Shown here: one piece after another, positions 44,570 to 52,694 of the stretch | How positions within the stretch are numbered: the first letter of the stretch is position 1 | How the letters are laid out: each line of letters begins with the position of its first letter | Origin: Gemmatimonadaceae bacterium | GTDB taxonomy: Bacteria; Gemmatimonadota; Gemmatimonadetes; Gemmatimonadales; Gemmatimonadaceae | Reading direction: 5' to 3' | DNA: 64,000 nucleotides | NCBI GenBank assembly: GCA_016742275.1 | Contig: JACVCD010000020.1 | Span: 1-64,000 of the forward strand | Translations under genes and position numbers: made by a program | Notes under the pieces: model-generated | The model's input: the letters and a program-made list of their open reading frames with translations, nothing else | Database searches by the model: none | Told to the model about the DNA's origin: nothing

Positions 44570-45186
44570 GCACCGCCGCCGTGGCATCTCGTCATCCAGT
44601 GGTTCTTGCGATTACAGGAGCGTCCGGGGCGCCGTACGCGGTGCGTCTGCTGCAGGCGCTGGTCGAACTCCAGGTGCCGACCTGGCTCATCGTCTCCGGT
44701 CATGGCTGGCGACTCCTGCAGACCGAGAGTCACATTGCTGATCTGACGGCACTGCGTGAGGCAACCGGCGCAGAACGATTCGATCGCTACGTCACCGTAT
44801 TCGATGATGGAGATCGGGGGGCAAAGCCGGCGAGCGGTTCGGCGAGAACAAGCGGTATGGTGGTCTGCCCCTGCAGCATGGGCACTGTGAGCGCGATTGC
44901 CCATGGGACCTCGCGTTCACTGGTTGAGCGTGCGGCGGATGTGACGCTCAAGGAGCGGCGGCGGCTCCTTCTCGTTCCACGGGAAACACCGCTCTCGCTC
45001 ATTCATCTCGAGAATCTCACCGCAGTCACGCGGGCTGGTGCGACGGTGATTCCGGCTGCACCTGGGTTCTACCACGGTCCCACTGGCATTGCTGACCTCG
45101 TGGATTTCATTGTCGCGCGCATTCTCGATCATCTCGATGTCGAGCACACCGTGGGGAAGCGGTGGGGCGACATGCCGACGGAGTAG
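44566..45186 (+). CDS. ubiX: Flavin prenyltransferase UbiX
   Basis: The 206-residue enzyme makes prenylated FMN, the cofactor of UbiD. It has VVLAITGASGAPYAVRLLQA for FMN binding, SGMVVCPCSMGTVSAIAHGT with the conserved Cys-Ser-Met region, ERRRLLLVPRETPLSLIHLE and AAPGFYHGPTGIADLVDFI. Its ATG overlaps the prenyltransferase stop. Adjacency to ubiD fits cofactor supply. Confidence 0.94.
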   Translation: MSTAAVASRHPVVLAITGASGAPYAVRLLQALVELQVPTWLIVSGHGWRLLQTESHIADLTALREATGAERFDRYVTVFDDGDRGAKPASGSARTSGMVVCPCSMGTVSAIAHGTSRSLVERAADVTLKERRRLLLVPRETPLSLIHLENLTAVTRAGATVIPAAPGFYHGPTGIADLVDFIVARILDHLDVEHTVGKRWGDMPTE

Positions 45187-45192
45187 AGTCGT

Positions 45193-45774
45193 GTGATTGA
45201 TGAGGCGCTATACGAGCAGTCGTTGGAGCGCGAGCGCCGCCGGAAGGTCTTCGACCGACTGAGCTTTGCTGCCTTGGTAGCGACGTTGCTGTTGCTTCCG
45301 TTCTATGGACTGATGACGCTGCTTGAGGTTGATCGTGAATGGCGCTGGCCTGCGGCCATTGTAGCGGCGCCGCTGTTTGTGGCGGTGGTCGGCTTGGTCG
45401 TTCGTGTGTTTGGCCGCGTTGGCGCGGGAACGGCCATGGCCTTTCTCAACCCGGGTCGTGCGAATAAATCGACCGTGGCGTCCGCTCTACGCGCTGAAGC
45501 CAATCTGTGTCTCGCTCCTGATGGTGATCCCCAACGCGCCAAGGAGCTGTTGCAGCGGTTACGCAAAGTGTCCGATGCCACACGGGCCGACGAGCTGTTT
45601 GCTACACATCGCCTCATTGATCTGTATCTTGGTCCTCTGCAGGATCGCGATCGCGGGATGTCCGAACTCCGTCGTTTGGCGGATCGATTTCCTGGAACCC
45701 CCGACGCGCAGGGCGCTCTCACCGCGCTCGCGTCGCTTCGTGATCAACCGCCACCATCCGAGCCGACCGCATGA
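45193..45774 (+). CDS. Membrane protein with C-terminal helical repeat
   Basis: This 193-residue protein starts at a GTG 6 nt after ubiX. It has two hydrophobic helices near residues 22-75 (LSFAALVATLLLLPFYGLM and WPAAIVAAPLFVAVVGLVVR). They are followed by a helical region of about 90 residues with TPR-like spacing (ALRAEANLCLAPDGDPQRAK, DELFATHRLIDLYLG, MSELRRLADRFPGTPDAQ). No catalytic motif is seen. Its place in the menaquinone operon suggests a membrane role, but I have no specific function. The stop overlaps the following phosphoesterase gene by 4 nt. Confidence 0.7.
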   Translation: MIDEALYEQSLERERRRKVFDRLSFAALVATLLLLPFYGLMTLLEVDREWRWPAAIVAAPLFVAVVGLVVRVFGRVGAGTAMAFLNPGRANKSTVASALRAEANLCLAPDGDPQRAKELLQRLRKVSDATRADELFATHRLIDLYLGPLQDRDRGMSELRRLADRFPGTPDAQGALTALASLRDQPPPSEPTA

Positions 45775-46268
45775 ACGCACGCGCCACTGTCATTGGTCTC
45801 ATTTCCGACACGCATGGTCTCGTGCGGCCCGAAGTTTTTGAGGCGCTGGAAGGCGTGTCGCAGATTCTGCACGCGGGTGATGTCGGACCGGCCGACGTGC
45901 TCACGGAGCTGGCCGCTATCGCCCCGATTCGCGCCGTGTGGGGCAATACGGATGCGCCCGGGCGGCCGGACTTGGTAGAGCGCATCGAAGACGTGATCGA
46001 CGGTGTGCGCATTGTCGTGACGCACGGTCACGAATTGGGCAGCCCCACGCCGCCCAAGCTGGTTGGCGCCTTTCCCACAGCGGATGTGATTGTCTACGGT
46101 CACACCCATCAGCAACTGGTGACCAAAGCAGCGCGTCGCATTGTGGTGAACCCCGGTGCCGCCGGTCCGCAGCGATTCAAACTCCAACCGTGTGTGGCCA
46201 AGCTGTACATCTGGCAGGGGAAGGCCGACGTCGAATTGGTACCGCTGCTTGGATCAGAGTTGGAGTGA
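45771..46268 (+). CDS. YfcE-type metallophosphoesterase
   Basis: The 165-residue protein has the short YfcE/MJ0936-like phosphodiesterase pattern. Its motifs are VIGLISDTHGLV, LHAGDVG, VWGNTD, VVTHGHELG and VYGHTHQQ, which supply all metal ligands for a binuclear site. Members hydrolyse phosphodiesters in vitro, and physiological substrates are mostly unknown. The ATG overlaps the preceding gene stop by 4 nt, so it is the last gene of the menaquinone operon. A very large inverted repeat follows at once. Confidence 0.88.
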   Translation: MNARATVIGLISDTHGLVRPEVFEALEGVSQILHAGDVGPADVLTELAAIAPIRAVWGNTDAPGRPDLVERIEDVIDGVRIVVTHGHELGSPTPPKLVGAFPTADVIVYGHTHQQLVTKAARRIVVNPGAAGPQRFKLQPCVAKLYIWQGKADVELVPLLGSELE

Positions 46269-46274
46269 GGATTG

Positions 46275-46410
46275 GAGCAACAGATGGCGTGAGGATTTGA
46301 GGATCTGAGGATAAGAGAGCGGGCCCCGAGGGCACCCTGCAACATCGGGTGCCCTCGGGGCCCGCACCTCCTGTCCTCAAATCCTCTGATCCTCACGCCA
46401 TCTGTTGCTC
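46275..46410. terminator. 136-nt nested inverted repeat between convergent genes
   Basis: The 22-nt distal arms, 46275-46296 and 46389-46410, are perfectly complementary. The centre is a perfect 19-bp hairpin, 46319-46337 with 46347-46365, with a 9-nt loop. Between them lie imperfectly paired, phased gaggat repeats. It separates the phosphoesterase gene from the convergent UvrC-like gene and reaches that gene's stop codon. Confidence 0.85.
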
Positions 46411-47521
46411 ACATCCTCCTCAACCTCACATCCGAGGCCAACCCCTCGAGTGCCCCCACCACCGTATTCGCGACAATCGCATCCGACCCATTCCGCCCAC
46501 GGAACCAGGATTCCACGAGAAGTAGTTCATCTAGGTGGTCCACCATGGCAGCACTTGGGGTTTGTGCTGATGATGTGTTCGTCTCCAGTTCCTGCAGTAA
46601 CGTGATGCTTGCTGGCTCGGCACATCTCCCCTCGGCCACCACGCGCCCGTGCCGAATGAGATAGAGACGGTCATCACCGTCGCGGCCGGGTACGGCGTAT
46701 ACAAAACTCGGACGCTCCAGCGCTTCACGCACGCGGCCGAGCTGCGTTTCGAGGTCTTGCAGCGCCGTCAACCTGTCACGAAGCCAACCGGCGCGCTCGT
46801 AACTGAGCGCGGCGCTCGCGGCGGCCATCTCTTTCACCAGGTGCTGCTGAGGTGAGTCATCGCGACCTTCGAGTACAGCACGCGCACGCGAGAGTTGGGT
46901 GCGGTACGTGTATTCGCTCGTTGCACCAACACAAGGACCGAGGCATCGGCGCGTTTCGTAGCGATGACAGCGCGGCGTGCGTTGCATGGCCGGGTGCGTC
47001 GCCTCGAACAACTCGGCTACGTCGGCCAGATGCATGGGTACACGATCACTGCAATCGCGAAGACCGAGTGCATCGTTGAGTACGCGCAGCGCTTCGACGA
47101 GCGGCCTGCGTGAGGCAAACGGTCCAATGATCTGCGCGACTTCGCGTGACCGTGCGGCGGCGCTGGCGCGCTGCACACGAAGTCGCGGAGCTAAACCCTT
47201 GGCGATGGTGATGACCCACCATTTGTCGAGCGGACGTGCGGATCGCACGTTGTAGCGAGGCAGATGCGCGCGAATGAGACGGACTTCGCGCAGCAACGCG
47301 GCAAACTCACTGGGCAGCGGTTCCCACTCAATGCTGGTGGTTTCGCGCAGCATGCGGGCGTGACGATGCTCGGGCCACGGGAGGCGGAAGTAACTCAGGA
47401 GACGCGTGCGGACCTGGGTGCTCTTGCCTACATACAGCACCTCGCCATGCGCGCCGCGCATGAGGTACACACCAGGTTCATTGCGGGTGGTGTTCCGTAC
47501 CAGCTCACGCAATTGGGCCAC
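46409..47521 (-). CDS. UvrC/Cho-like GIY-YIG nuclease
   Basis: Using the GTG at 47521 the protein has about 370 residues. It has a GIY-YIG domain at the N-terminus (PGVYLMRGAHGEVLYVGKST, RTRLLSYF, catalytic Glu in FAALLREVRLI, and PRYNV). CHRYETRRCLGPCVG follows, a UvrC-type cysteine segment, and a UVR-like region near ALSYERAGWLRDRL. The RNase-H-like and HhH domains of full UvrC are absent, as in Cho. It would cut DNA near lesions during nucleotide excision repair. The frame stays open to 47764 but would overlap fpg by 140 nt, and that part is low-complexity. The start is therefore uncertain by up to 81 codons. Confidence 0.78.
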   Translation of the reverse strand: MAQLRELVRNTTRNEPGVYLMRGAHGEVLYVGKSTQVRTRLLSYFRLPWPEHRHARMLRETTSIEWEPLPSEFAALLREVRLIRAHLPRYNVRSARPLDKWWVITIAKGLAPRLRVQRASAAARSREVAQIIGPFASRRPLVEALRVLNDALGLRDCSDRVPMHLADVAELFEATHPAMQRTPRCHRYETRRCLGPCVGATSEYTYRTQLSRARAVLEGRDDSPQQHLVKEMAAASAALSYERAGWLRDRLTALQDLETQLGRVREALERPSFVYAVPGRDGDDRLYLIRHGRVVAEGRCAEPASITLLQELETNTSSAQTPSAAMVDHLDELLLVESWFRGRNGSDAIVANTVVGALEGLASDVRLRRM

Positions 47522-47624
47522 ATTGGCTTCACACGCCGGAATCGCGAGATCGAGCTGCGTGGCCAGCGAAGCTCGGCGGCGTCGACCCGCCGGAGCTATC
47601 GATGCCGCGAGTCCTGATGCGAGG

Positions 47625-48464
47625 TCAGTGCTGACACCACGCGCAGAAGACCGTGCTGCGTCCGTCCACTTCGTGGGTACCGACCAGGCGGTGTCCACAC
47701 TGGCGGCAGGGGAGGCCGGCGCGGCCGTATGCGGCCAGCTGTTCGACGAAGCTGCCTCGCTCACCGCGCGCGTCCCGATAGTCGCGAAAACTGGTGCCCC
47801 GCGCCGCGATACTCGCCTTCAGTACGGCGCGCAGGGCAGAACGCAGCGCGCTCGACTCCTGCGGCGACAGGGATGCCGCCTCGCGGGACGGATCGATACC
47901 AGCGGACCATAGCGCCTCGTTCGCGTAGATGTTGCCGACACCGGCCAGCCGCTTCTGATCCATGAGCGCGGCTTTTATCGGCTGGCGCGTATCCCGAATA
48001 CAACCCGAAAATGCAGCATCGTCCAGTGCTGGGTCAAGAGGTTCGGGACCGAGACTCGCGGAATACTCGCCGAATCGCTCGGCCGTCATGAGCGCAACGG
48101 TGCCAAGACGCCTCACATCGCGATAGTGAAGCAGGCGGCCATCGGCGAGATGCCAGGACACGCACACGTAGGCTCGTTCGGCGTCAGGCAGTGTGCCGTC
48201 ATCGACAATGAGACCGCCGGTGAATCGCGGCTGCACCACAACGTGGTACAGCGAACCTGCCGGTGTGAGGCAATCCATCACGATCATTTTCGCTCGGCGC
48301 CACACGTGTGCGATTGCTGCACCGCACAATGTGGTGCTCCACTCAGAAGGCACCGCTTCACGCAATACATCGGCTCGCGTTACTGTCACCTGATCGATAA
48401 TCGCACCCACCACCATCGTGTGCAGGTCACGTGCGATGGTTTCTGTTTCCGGTAGTTCAGGCAT
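47625..48464 (-). CDS. mutM: Formamidopyrimidine-DNA glycosylase
   Basis: The 279-residue enzyme begins MPELPETETIARDL, with catalytic Pro2 and Glu3. It has the Lys in LMDQKRLAGVGNIYANEALW, the helix-two-turns-helix motif, RGTSFRDYRDARGERG, and a C-terminal zinc finger of two CxxC pairs (LPCRQCGHR and VFCAWCQH). It removes oxidised purines such as 8-oxoguanine and cleaves the abasic site. The upstream gap to purD contains a 135-nt inverted repeat. The gene is followed by the UvrC-like gene, forming a DNA-repair pair. A second, partial paralogue lies at the end of the window. Confidence 0.94.
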   Translation of the reverse strand: MPELPETETIARDLHTMVVGAIIDQVTVTRADVLREAVPSEWSTTLCGAAIAHVWRRAKMIVMDCLTPAGSLYHVVVQPRFTGGLIVDDGTLPDAERAYVCVSWHLADGRLLHYRDVRRLGTVALMTAERFGEYSASLGPEPLDPALDDAAFSGCIRDTRQPIKAALMDQKRLAGVGNIYANEALWSAGIDPSREAASLSPQESSALRSALRAVLKASIAARGTSFRDYRDARGERGSFVEQLAAYGRAGLPCRQCGHRLVGTHEVDGRSTVFCAWCQH

Positions 48465-48479
48465 TTAGTTTGGCGTCAA

Positions 48480-48614
48480 CTGATTATCGCGGAGTACCAC
48501 GGAAGAAGACGGAAACCACAGGATTGGCGGCGGCATCAAATCAAGGAAACGCACATCCTGTTGATGTTTCTCATGTTGTTTCCATATGTGTCCGTGGTAT
48601 TCCGCGATAATCAG
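48480..48614. repeat. 135-nt element with 24-bp inverted ends
   Basis: 48480-48503 and 48591-48614 are inverted copies of a 24-nt sequence (ctgattatcgcggagtacca and on) with one mismatch. They enclose 87 nt of low-structure sequence. It lies between mutM and purD, both on the minus strand. The shape resembles a small non-coding mobile element (MITE-like) or an mRNA-processing element. Confidence 0.7.
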
Positions 48615-48634
48615 TAGCAGACCAAAGGAAACAC

Positions 48635-49912
48635 TCAACCGACCCGTGCAGCCTCACGCCAGCCGATGTCGCGGCGGTACTGCGCGCCGTCGAATTCAAT
48701 GCGGGCAGCCGCATCGCGTGATGCCGACTGCGCCGCGGCAAACGTGTCCGCCATGGCGGTCACGGCAAACACACGCCCACCACTCGTGAGCAAGTCGCTA
48801 CCGGTGCGCTTGGTGCCGGCGTGGAACACGCGCACCGTATCGCTGAGGCTTGGCAGATGAATGGGCATGCCGGTGCGTGGAGCATCCGGATAGCCAGCCG
48901 ATGCAACGACCGTCGTCACACTCGCACCTGCGCGCCATGTGAACCCGGACATGCTGCCAATGCGCGCCCCGCGAGCGACGGCAAGCATGGGATCGAGCAG
49001 ACTGCTCGTCAGCATGGGAAGAATGGCCTGCGTTTCCGGGTCACCAAAACGACAGTTGAACTCCACGACTTTAGGGCCATCGGGTGTGAGCATGAGCCCC
49101 GCGTAGAGCAAGCCGGTGAACGGCGTGCCACGCTTGCGCAGGGCGTGAAGCGTGGGCAAAAACACACGCTCGGTCACGTCATCGATCAACGCTGGCGTCG
49201 AAAACGATACGGGCGTGTATGCGCCCATCCCACCGGTGTTCGGACCTTCGTCGCCATCCAGCAATCGCTTGTGATCCTGCGCGCCGATCATGGGCAACAC
49301 ATCGTAGCCATCGGTCACGGCAAAGAGCGAGAGCTCTTCACCCGTCATGAATGATTCGACGAGACACTCCGCGCCCGCTTCACCGAACACGCGATCGTCG
49401 AGAATACGATCGATCGCGTCAAAGGCTTCCTTTTCGGTCATGCACACGATCACGCCCTTGCCGGCCGCGAGTCCGCTGGCCTTTATGACCACCGGCGCGC
49501 CAAATCGCGCGCGCACGGCATCCTTGGCGTCCTTCGCCACACGATGTGTTTCCGCGTGCGCCGTGGGGATGCCATTGGCCATCATGAGGGCCTTGGTGTC
49601 GGCCTTGCTGGTCTCCACCGTGGCCGCGCCCATCGTCGGACCAAACGCCGGAATGCGCGCGACCTGAAGCGCATCAACCACACCGGCCGCCAGAGGAGCC
49701 TCCGGGCCGACGACTACGAGGTCCACTTGTTCCTGTTCCGCGAGCGCGACCACAGCTGCCGGATCTTCGGCCTTCACTGACACCAGGCGGGCGAGTTCGG
49801 CGATGCCCGGGTTCCCCGGCGCGGCCAGCAATTCAACGGACGTGTTCTCGCGCGACAGTGCGTCGGCGAGGGCGTGTTCGCGGCCACCGGAGCCAAGGAG
49901 CAGGATCTTCAT
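48635..49912 (-). CDS. purD: Phosphoribosylamine--glycine ligase
   Basis: The 425-residue ATP-grasp enzyme carries out the second step of purine synthesis, forming GAR. MKILLLGSGGREHALADALS is the family N-terminus. VVIKASGLAAGKGVIVCMTE carries ATP-binding residues, and AQDHKRLLDGDEGPNTGGMG and VVEFNCRFGDPETQAILPML are its signature segments. Length is normal. It stands alone, with long palindromes on both sides. Confidence 0.96.
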   Translation of the reverse strand: MKILLLGSGGREHALADALSRENTSVELLAAPGNPGIAELARLVSVKAEDPAAVVALAEQEQVDLVVVGPEAPLAAGVVDALQVARIPAFGPTMGAATVETSKADTKALMMANGIPTAHAETHRVAKDAKDAVRARFGAPVVIKASGLAAGKGVIVCMTEKEAFDAIDRILDDRVFGEAGAECLVESFMTGEELSLFAVTDGYDVLPMIGAQDHKRLLDGDEGPNTGGMGAYTPVSFSTPALIDDVTERVFLPTLHALRKRGTPFTGLLYAGLMLTPDGPKVVEFNCRFGDPETQAILPMLTSSLLDPMLAVARGARIGSMSGFTWRAGASVTTVVASAGYPDAPRTGMPIHLPSLSDTVRVFHAGTKRTGSDLLTSGGRVFAVTAMADTFAAAQSASRDAAARIEFDGAQYRRDIGWREAARVG

Positions 49913-49965
49913 GGGGGAGAAATCTAGTCGGGGTCCCTAGCTCCAGTCTTGTTTCGGAGCCCCTT

Positions 49966-50051
49966 AACTGCGCACGCAGAGTCGCAGAGGTAACAAGAGC
50001 CGCAGAGGCTATGCGCCTCTTGTCCTTCTCTGAGGCTCTGCGTGCGCAGTT
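49966..50051. repeat. 86-nt imperfect palindrome of cgcagag units
   Basis: Left arm 49966-49989 (aactgcgcacgcagagtcgc and on) pairs with 50028-50051 with a few mismatches. A nested 7-bp stem, acaagag/ctcttgt, lies inside. The word cgcagag recurs about every 10-20 nt. It sits in the purD upstream gap, after the M48-like gene terminator when read on the minus strand. Confidence 0.7.
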
Positions 50052-50065
50052 GAACCAACTTGCCC

Positions 50066-50103
50066 AAAAACAACACCCGCCGAAGCAAGGCCTCGACGGG
50101 TGT
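50066..50103 (-). terminator. Intrinsic terminator of the M48-like gene
   Basis: On the minus strand, acacccg pairs with cgggtgt (50073-50079 with 50097-50103), followed by a tgttgttttt U-tract. It lies 14 nt after the stop codon. Confidence 0.75.
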
Positions 50104-50116
50104 CTATCAACTTCTC

Positions 50117-51187
50117 TTACACAGGCGCTCCAGCGGGCGGCTCCGGTGCCGGTGGCGGCTCTGGCGCCGGTGGTGGCGGCGGAGGCGGCGGCGGTCCATC
50201 CGCCATGCTCGCCGCCGCCTTGAACGCATCACGAAACGCATCGGCGGCGCGATTGATCACGCCACCCATCGCATCGGCCGCTTCGCGCGCTTTCTCCTTG
50301 TAGTAGTCCGTCGCATCACGCAGATCTTCGCGGAACGGACGCTCGGCTTCACTGCCGCGTCGGATGTACTCGCCACCCACGATCGTGGCGTACGCGCCCG
50401 ACTGTTCCCACCGACGCAATTCCCCCGCACGCACCGTGTGAAACGGATGTTCACGCAACGCGGTGTTGAGTGCCTTGAGCACACTGTCCCACGCCGTGCC
50501 ACCCATTTCGTATTCCGCGGCCTGCACGAGATACGCATCGAGATCGATGGCATCGCCTTCGCCCTTGCCGCCGGCCAGCTTGAGAAACGCCATCAAACTT
50601 GCGCGCGGATCCTGCGTGCCGAGCATACCAGCACGATCAGCCGACAACTCGGACTTGCGATACCACTCAAGCAATGCGAGCTGAAACGGCAGCAGGGCAA
50701 TCGATGCCAGGAGCGGCAGCGCACTCATGCCAAAGAACAACACGATGAGCGCAATGGTGCGGTACGTCGTGCGCCCGGTCATGATGTGGCCGAGCTGCTG
50801 CGCCAGCACGAAGCGCTGCTCGTCGGGCTCCAGTAATTCGAGTGTCCCGGAGCTGATCACAATGAACGGCTGATCGAATCCGACCGCACCGGCGTTGGCA
50901 ATTGGCGTCTGCGCCACGTAGAGCTGCGGCTCGGGCAGACCGGCGTTGGGCCAGTCGAGTGTTTGCAGCACTTCCTGATAGATCGCGTACAGTCGCGGGC
51001 GCTGGGTCGGACCAACCAGCACGGCATCGCCTAGGAAAAGATTGCGGACACCGCGTTCGCCAAAGGCACCGGCAATCTTGCGGACGACCTCATCGAACCC
51101 GGGAATTGCGCGCAGGGCCCGGAGGGCGGCGCGGTCAGCCGGATGTTCCCAGGTGACCGAGCTGATCTGAGTCAGGGGGGTAGGCAT
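50117..51187 (-). CDS. M48-like membrane protein with a degenerate zinc site
   Basis: The 356-residue protein aligns by eye to M48 peptidases. FIVISSGTLELLEPDEQRFV precedes the active-site helix, two membrane helices follow (TIALIVLFFGMSALPLLASI), and WYRKSELSADRAGML supplies the third-ligand Glu180 and the DR pair. The zinc motif HExxH is instead QQLGH at residues 130-134, so the first His and the catalytic Glu are lost. A low-complexity Gly/Pro tail ends the protein. It is probably a pseudo-peptidase. The ATG at 51187 gives the usual N-terminus; the frame is open to 51250. Confidence 0.8.
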   Translation of the reverse strand: MPTPLTQISSVTWEHPADRAALRALRAIPGFDEVVRKIAGAFGERGVRNLFLGDAVLVGPTQRPRLYAIYQEVLQTLDWPNAGLPEPQLYVAQTPIANAGAVGFDQPFIVISSGTLELLEPDEQRFVLAQQLGHIMTGRTTYRTIALIVLFFGMSALPLLASIALLPFQLALLEWYRKSELSADRAGMLGTQDPRASLMAFLKLAGGKGEGDAIDLDAYLVQAAEYEMGGTAWDSVLKALNTALREHPFHTVRAGELRRWEQSGAYATIVGGEYIRRGSEAERPFREDLRDATDYYKEKAREAADAMGGVINRAADAFRDAFKAAASMADGPPPPPPPPPAPEPPPAPEPPAGAPV

Positions 51188-51254
51188 AAGGCCCTGTACG
51201 GGGGCAGGGACGGATTGGTTGCAGCAGTCCGAGAGACTTGGACTCCCCACTGAC

Positions 51255-51318
51255 CACTGAATATTCAGAACTGGTGTTCCCGATCTGCTAAAGAAACACC
51301 AGTTCTCAGTTTTCAGTG
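51255..51318. repeat. 64-nt imperfect palindrome
   Basis: 51255-51278 and 51295-51318 are inverted copies with a 12-nt perfect core, aacaccagttct, and diverged outer parts. The intervening loop is 16 nt. It lies between the PLP enzyme gene and the M48-like gene, both on the minus strand. Confidence 0.65.
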
Positions 51319-51372
51319 ATCAAGTGTGGAGTCGAAGTGTCAAGGGGGAACGGATTCCCCCACTGGTGTCAT

Positions 51373-52542
51373 TCAGATCCCCACCAAAGCCCGCTCGAGA
51401 TCCTCGATCAGGTCCTCGGCATCCTCAATCCCGCAGGACAGCCGCACCATGCCGTCCGTGAGTCCCATGGCCTGCTTCACGTCGGCGGGCACCGAGCCGT
51501 GGGTCATGGTGAAGGGGTGATTGGTCAGACTCTCGACACCTCCGAGCGATTCGGCCAGCGAGAAGACCTGCACCCGCTCAAGGAAACGGCGGGCATTGTC
51601 CTGTGAACCCAGCTCCAGCGTCATCATGCCACCAAAGGCCGACATCTGGGTTTTGGCCAGTTCATGATGCGGATGGTGGGGCAGTCCCGGGTAAATCACC
51701 CGCTCGGGTCCGAGGCGGTCGACCAGATACTGTGCAATCGCGCGCCCGTTGATGTCGTGCTGCTTCATGCGGAGCGGCAACGTCTTCGTGCCTCGGAGCG
51801 CGAGCCATGCATCAAATGGTCCGGGCACGGCGCCGGCTGCGTTCAGGATGAACTGGAGACGATCGGCCAGGTCGTCCTCAAGAACCACCGCGAGGCCGCC
51901 GATCATATCAGAGTGCCCGTTGATGTACTTGGTCGTGGAGTGCCACACGATGTGAGCGCCCAACTCCAGCGGACGCTGGTAGATGGGAGTCGCAAACGTG
52001 TTGTCCACGACGAGCAGCGCCTCATGCCGACGAGCGATGTCGCCCATGGCCCTGAGGTCCGTAAGTCGCATGAGAGGATTGGTCGGCGTTTCCACGAGCA
52101 GTGCACGCGTGGCGGACGTCATGGCCTCTTCGACGCGCTGCGGATCACTCGTATCCACGTAGGTGAAGGACAAGCCCATATGCCGCAGAATTCGATCGAA
52201 CAGCCGGAAAGTGCCGCCGTACACATTCTCGGCGCACACAATGTGATCTCCGGCCCGGAACAGCTTCATGATCGAGTCGAGGCACCCCATGCCACTGCCG
52301 AAGGCGAAGCCGTGCCGGCCACCCTCGAGCGTGGCCACATTGCGCTCGAGCGCCTGTCGCGTCGGGTTCTTGCCGCGGGCGTACTCGTATCCCTTGTTGA
52401 CTCCAATGCTCTCCTGCACGTAGGTGCTGGTGAGGTAGAGCGGCGTCATGATGGCACCCGAAACCGGATCGGGGCGCTGACCAGCATGGATCGCACGCGT
52501 GGCGAGGCCACCCGCGAGGTCTTCGTCGAAAATGCGCGTCAT
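51373..52542 (-). CDS. Cystathionine gamma-synthase/lyase-type PLP enzyme
   Basis: The 389-residue protein belongs to the Cys/Met metabolism PLP family. It has AIHAGQRPDPVSGAIMTPLY and YEYARGKNPTRQALERNVATL near the start. The cofactor region has FGSGMGCLDSIMKLF, LVETPTNPLMRLTDL, VVDNTFATPIYQRPL, and the PLP lysine in WHSTTKYINGHSDMIGG. ESLGGVESLTNHPFTMTHGSVP ends the core. Members catalyse gamma-replacement or gamma-elimination on homoserine esters or cystathionine, and the exact reaction cannot be decided from sequence. The ATG at 52542 is chosen; a TAGCTT box lies 35 nt upstream. Confidence 0.9.
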   Translation of the reverse strand: MTRIFDEDLAGGLATRAIHAGQRPDPVSGAIMTPLYLTSTYVQESIGVNKGYEYARGKNPTRQALERNVATLEGGRHGFAFGSGMGCLDSIMKLFRAGDHIVCAENVYGGTFRLFDRILRHMGLSFTYVDTSDPQRVEEAMTSATRALLVETPTNPLMRLTDLRAMGDIARRHEALLVVDNTFATPIYQRPLELGAHIVWHSTTKYINGHSDMIGGLAVVLEDDLADRLQFILNAAGAVPGPFDAWLALRGTKTLPLRMKQHDINGRAIAQYLVDRLGPERVIYPGLPHHPHHELAKTQMSAFGGMMTLELGSQDNARRFLERVQVFSLAESLGGVESLTNHPFTMTHGSVPADVKQAMGLTDGMVRLSCGIEDAEDLIEDLERALVGI

Positions 52543-52576
52543 GGGCTTCGTGTAGTTCGAGGAGAAGGTTCGGCAG

Positions 52577-52605
52577 AAGCTAGCGTGCGGCGTGTGGTCG
52601 GGCGA
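52577..52605 (-). promoter_or_regulatory. Putative promoter of the PLP enzyme gene
   Basis: On the minus strand TCGCCC and TAGCTT are 17 nt apart, ending 35 nt before the ATG at 52542. Confidence 0.4.
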
Positions 52606-52694
52606 GTCGGTCTGCGGCGCCGCAGCGAACAGCAGGTCCCACCCGCTGTGGTGTGGCCCGAATTTCCGCGGGATCCCAAGCCCGCCGCGTGACG

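Noticed and set aside
51188-51372. Possible SAM or methionine riboswitch near the PLP enzyme
   Set aside because: The structured sequence lies downstream of that minus-strand gene, not in its leader, and is a simple palindrome.
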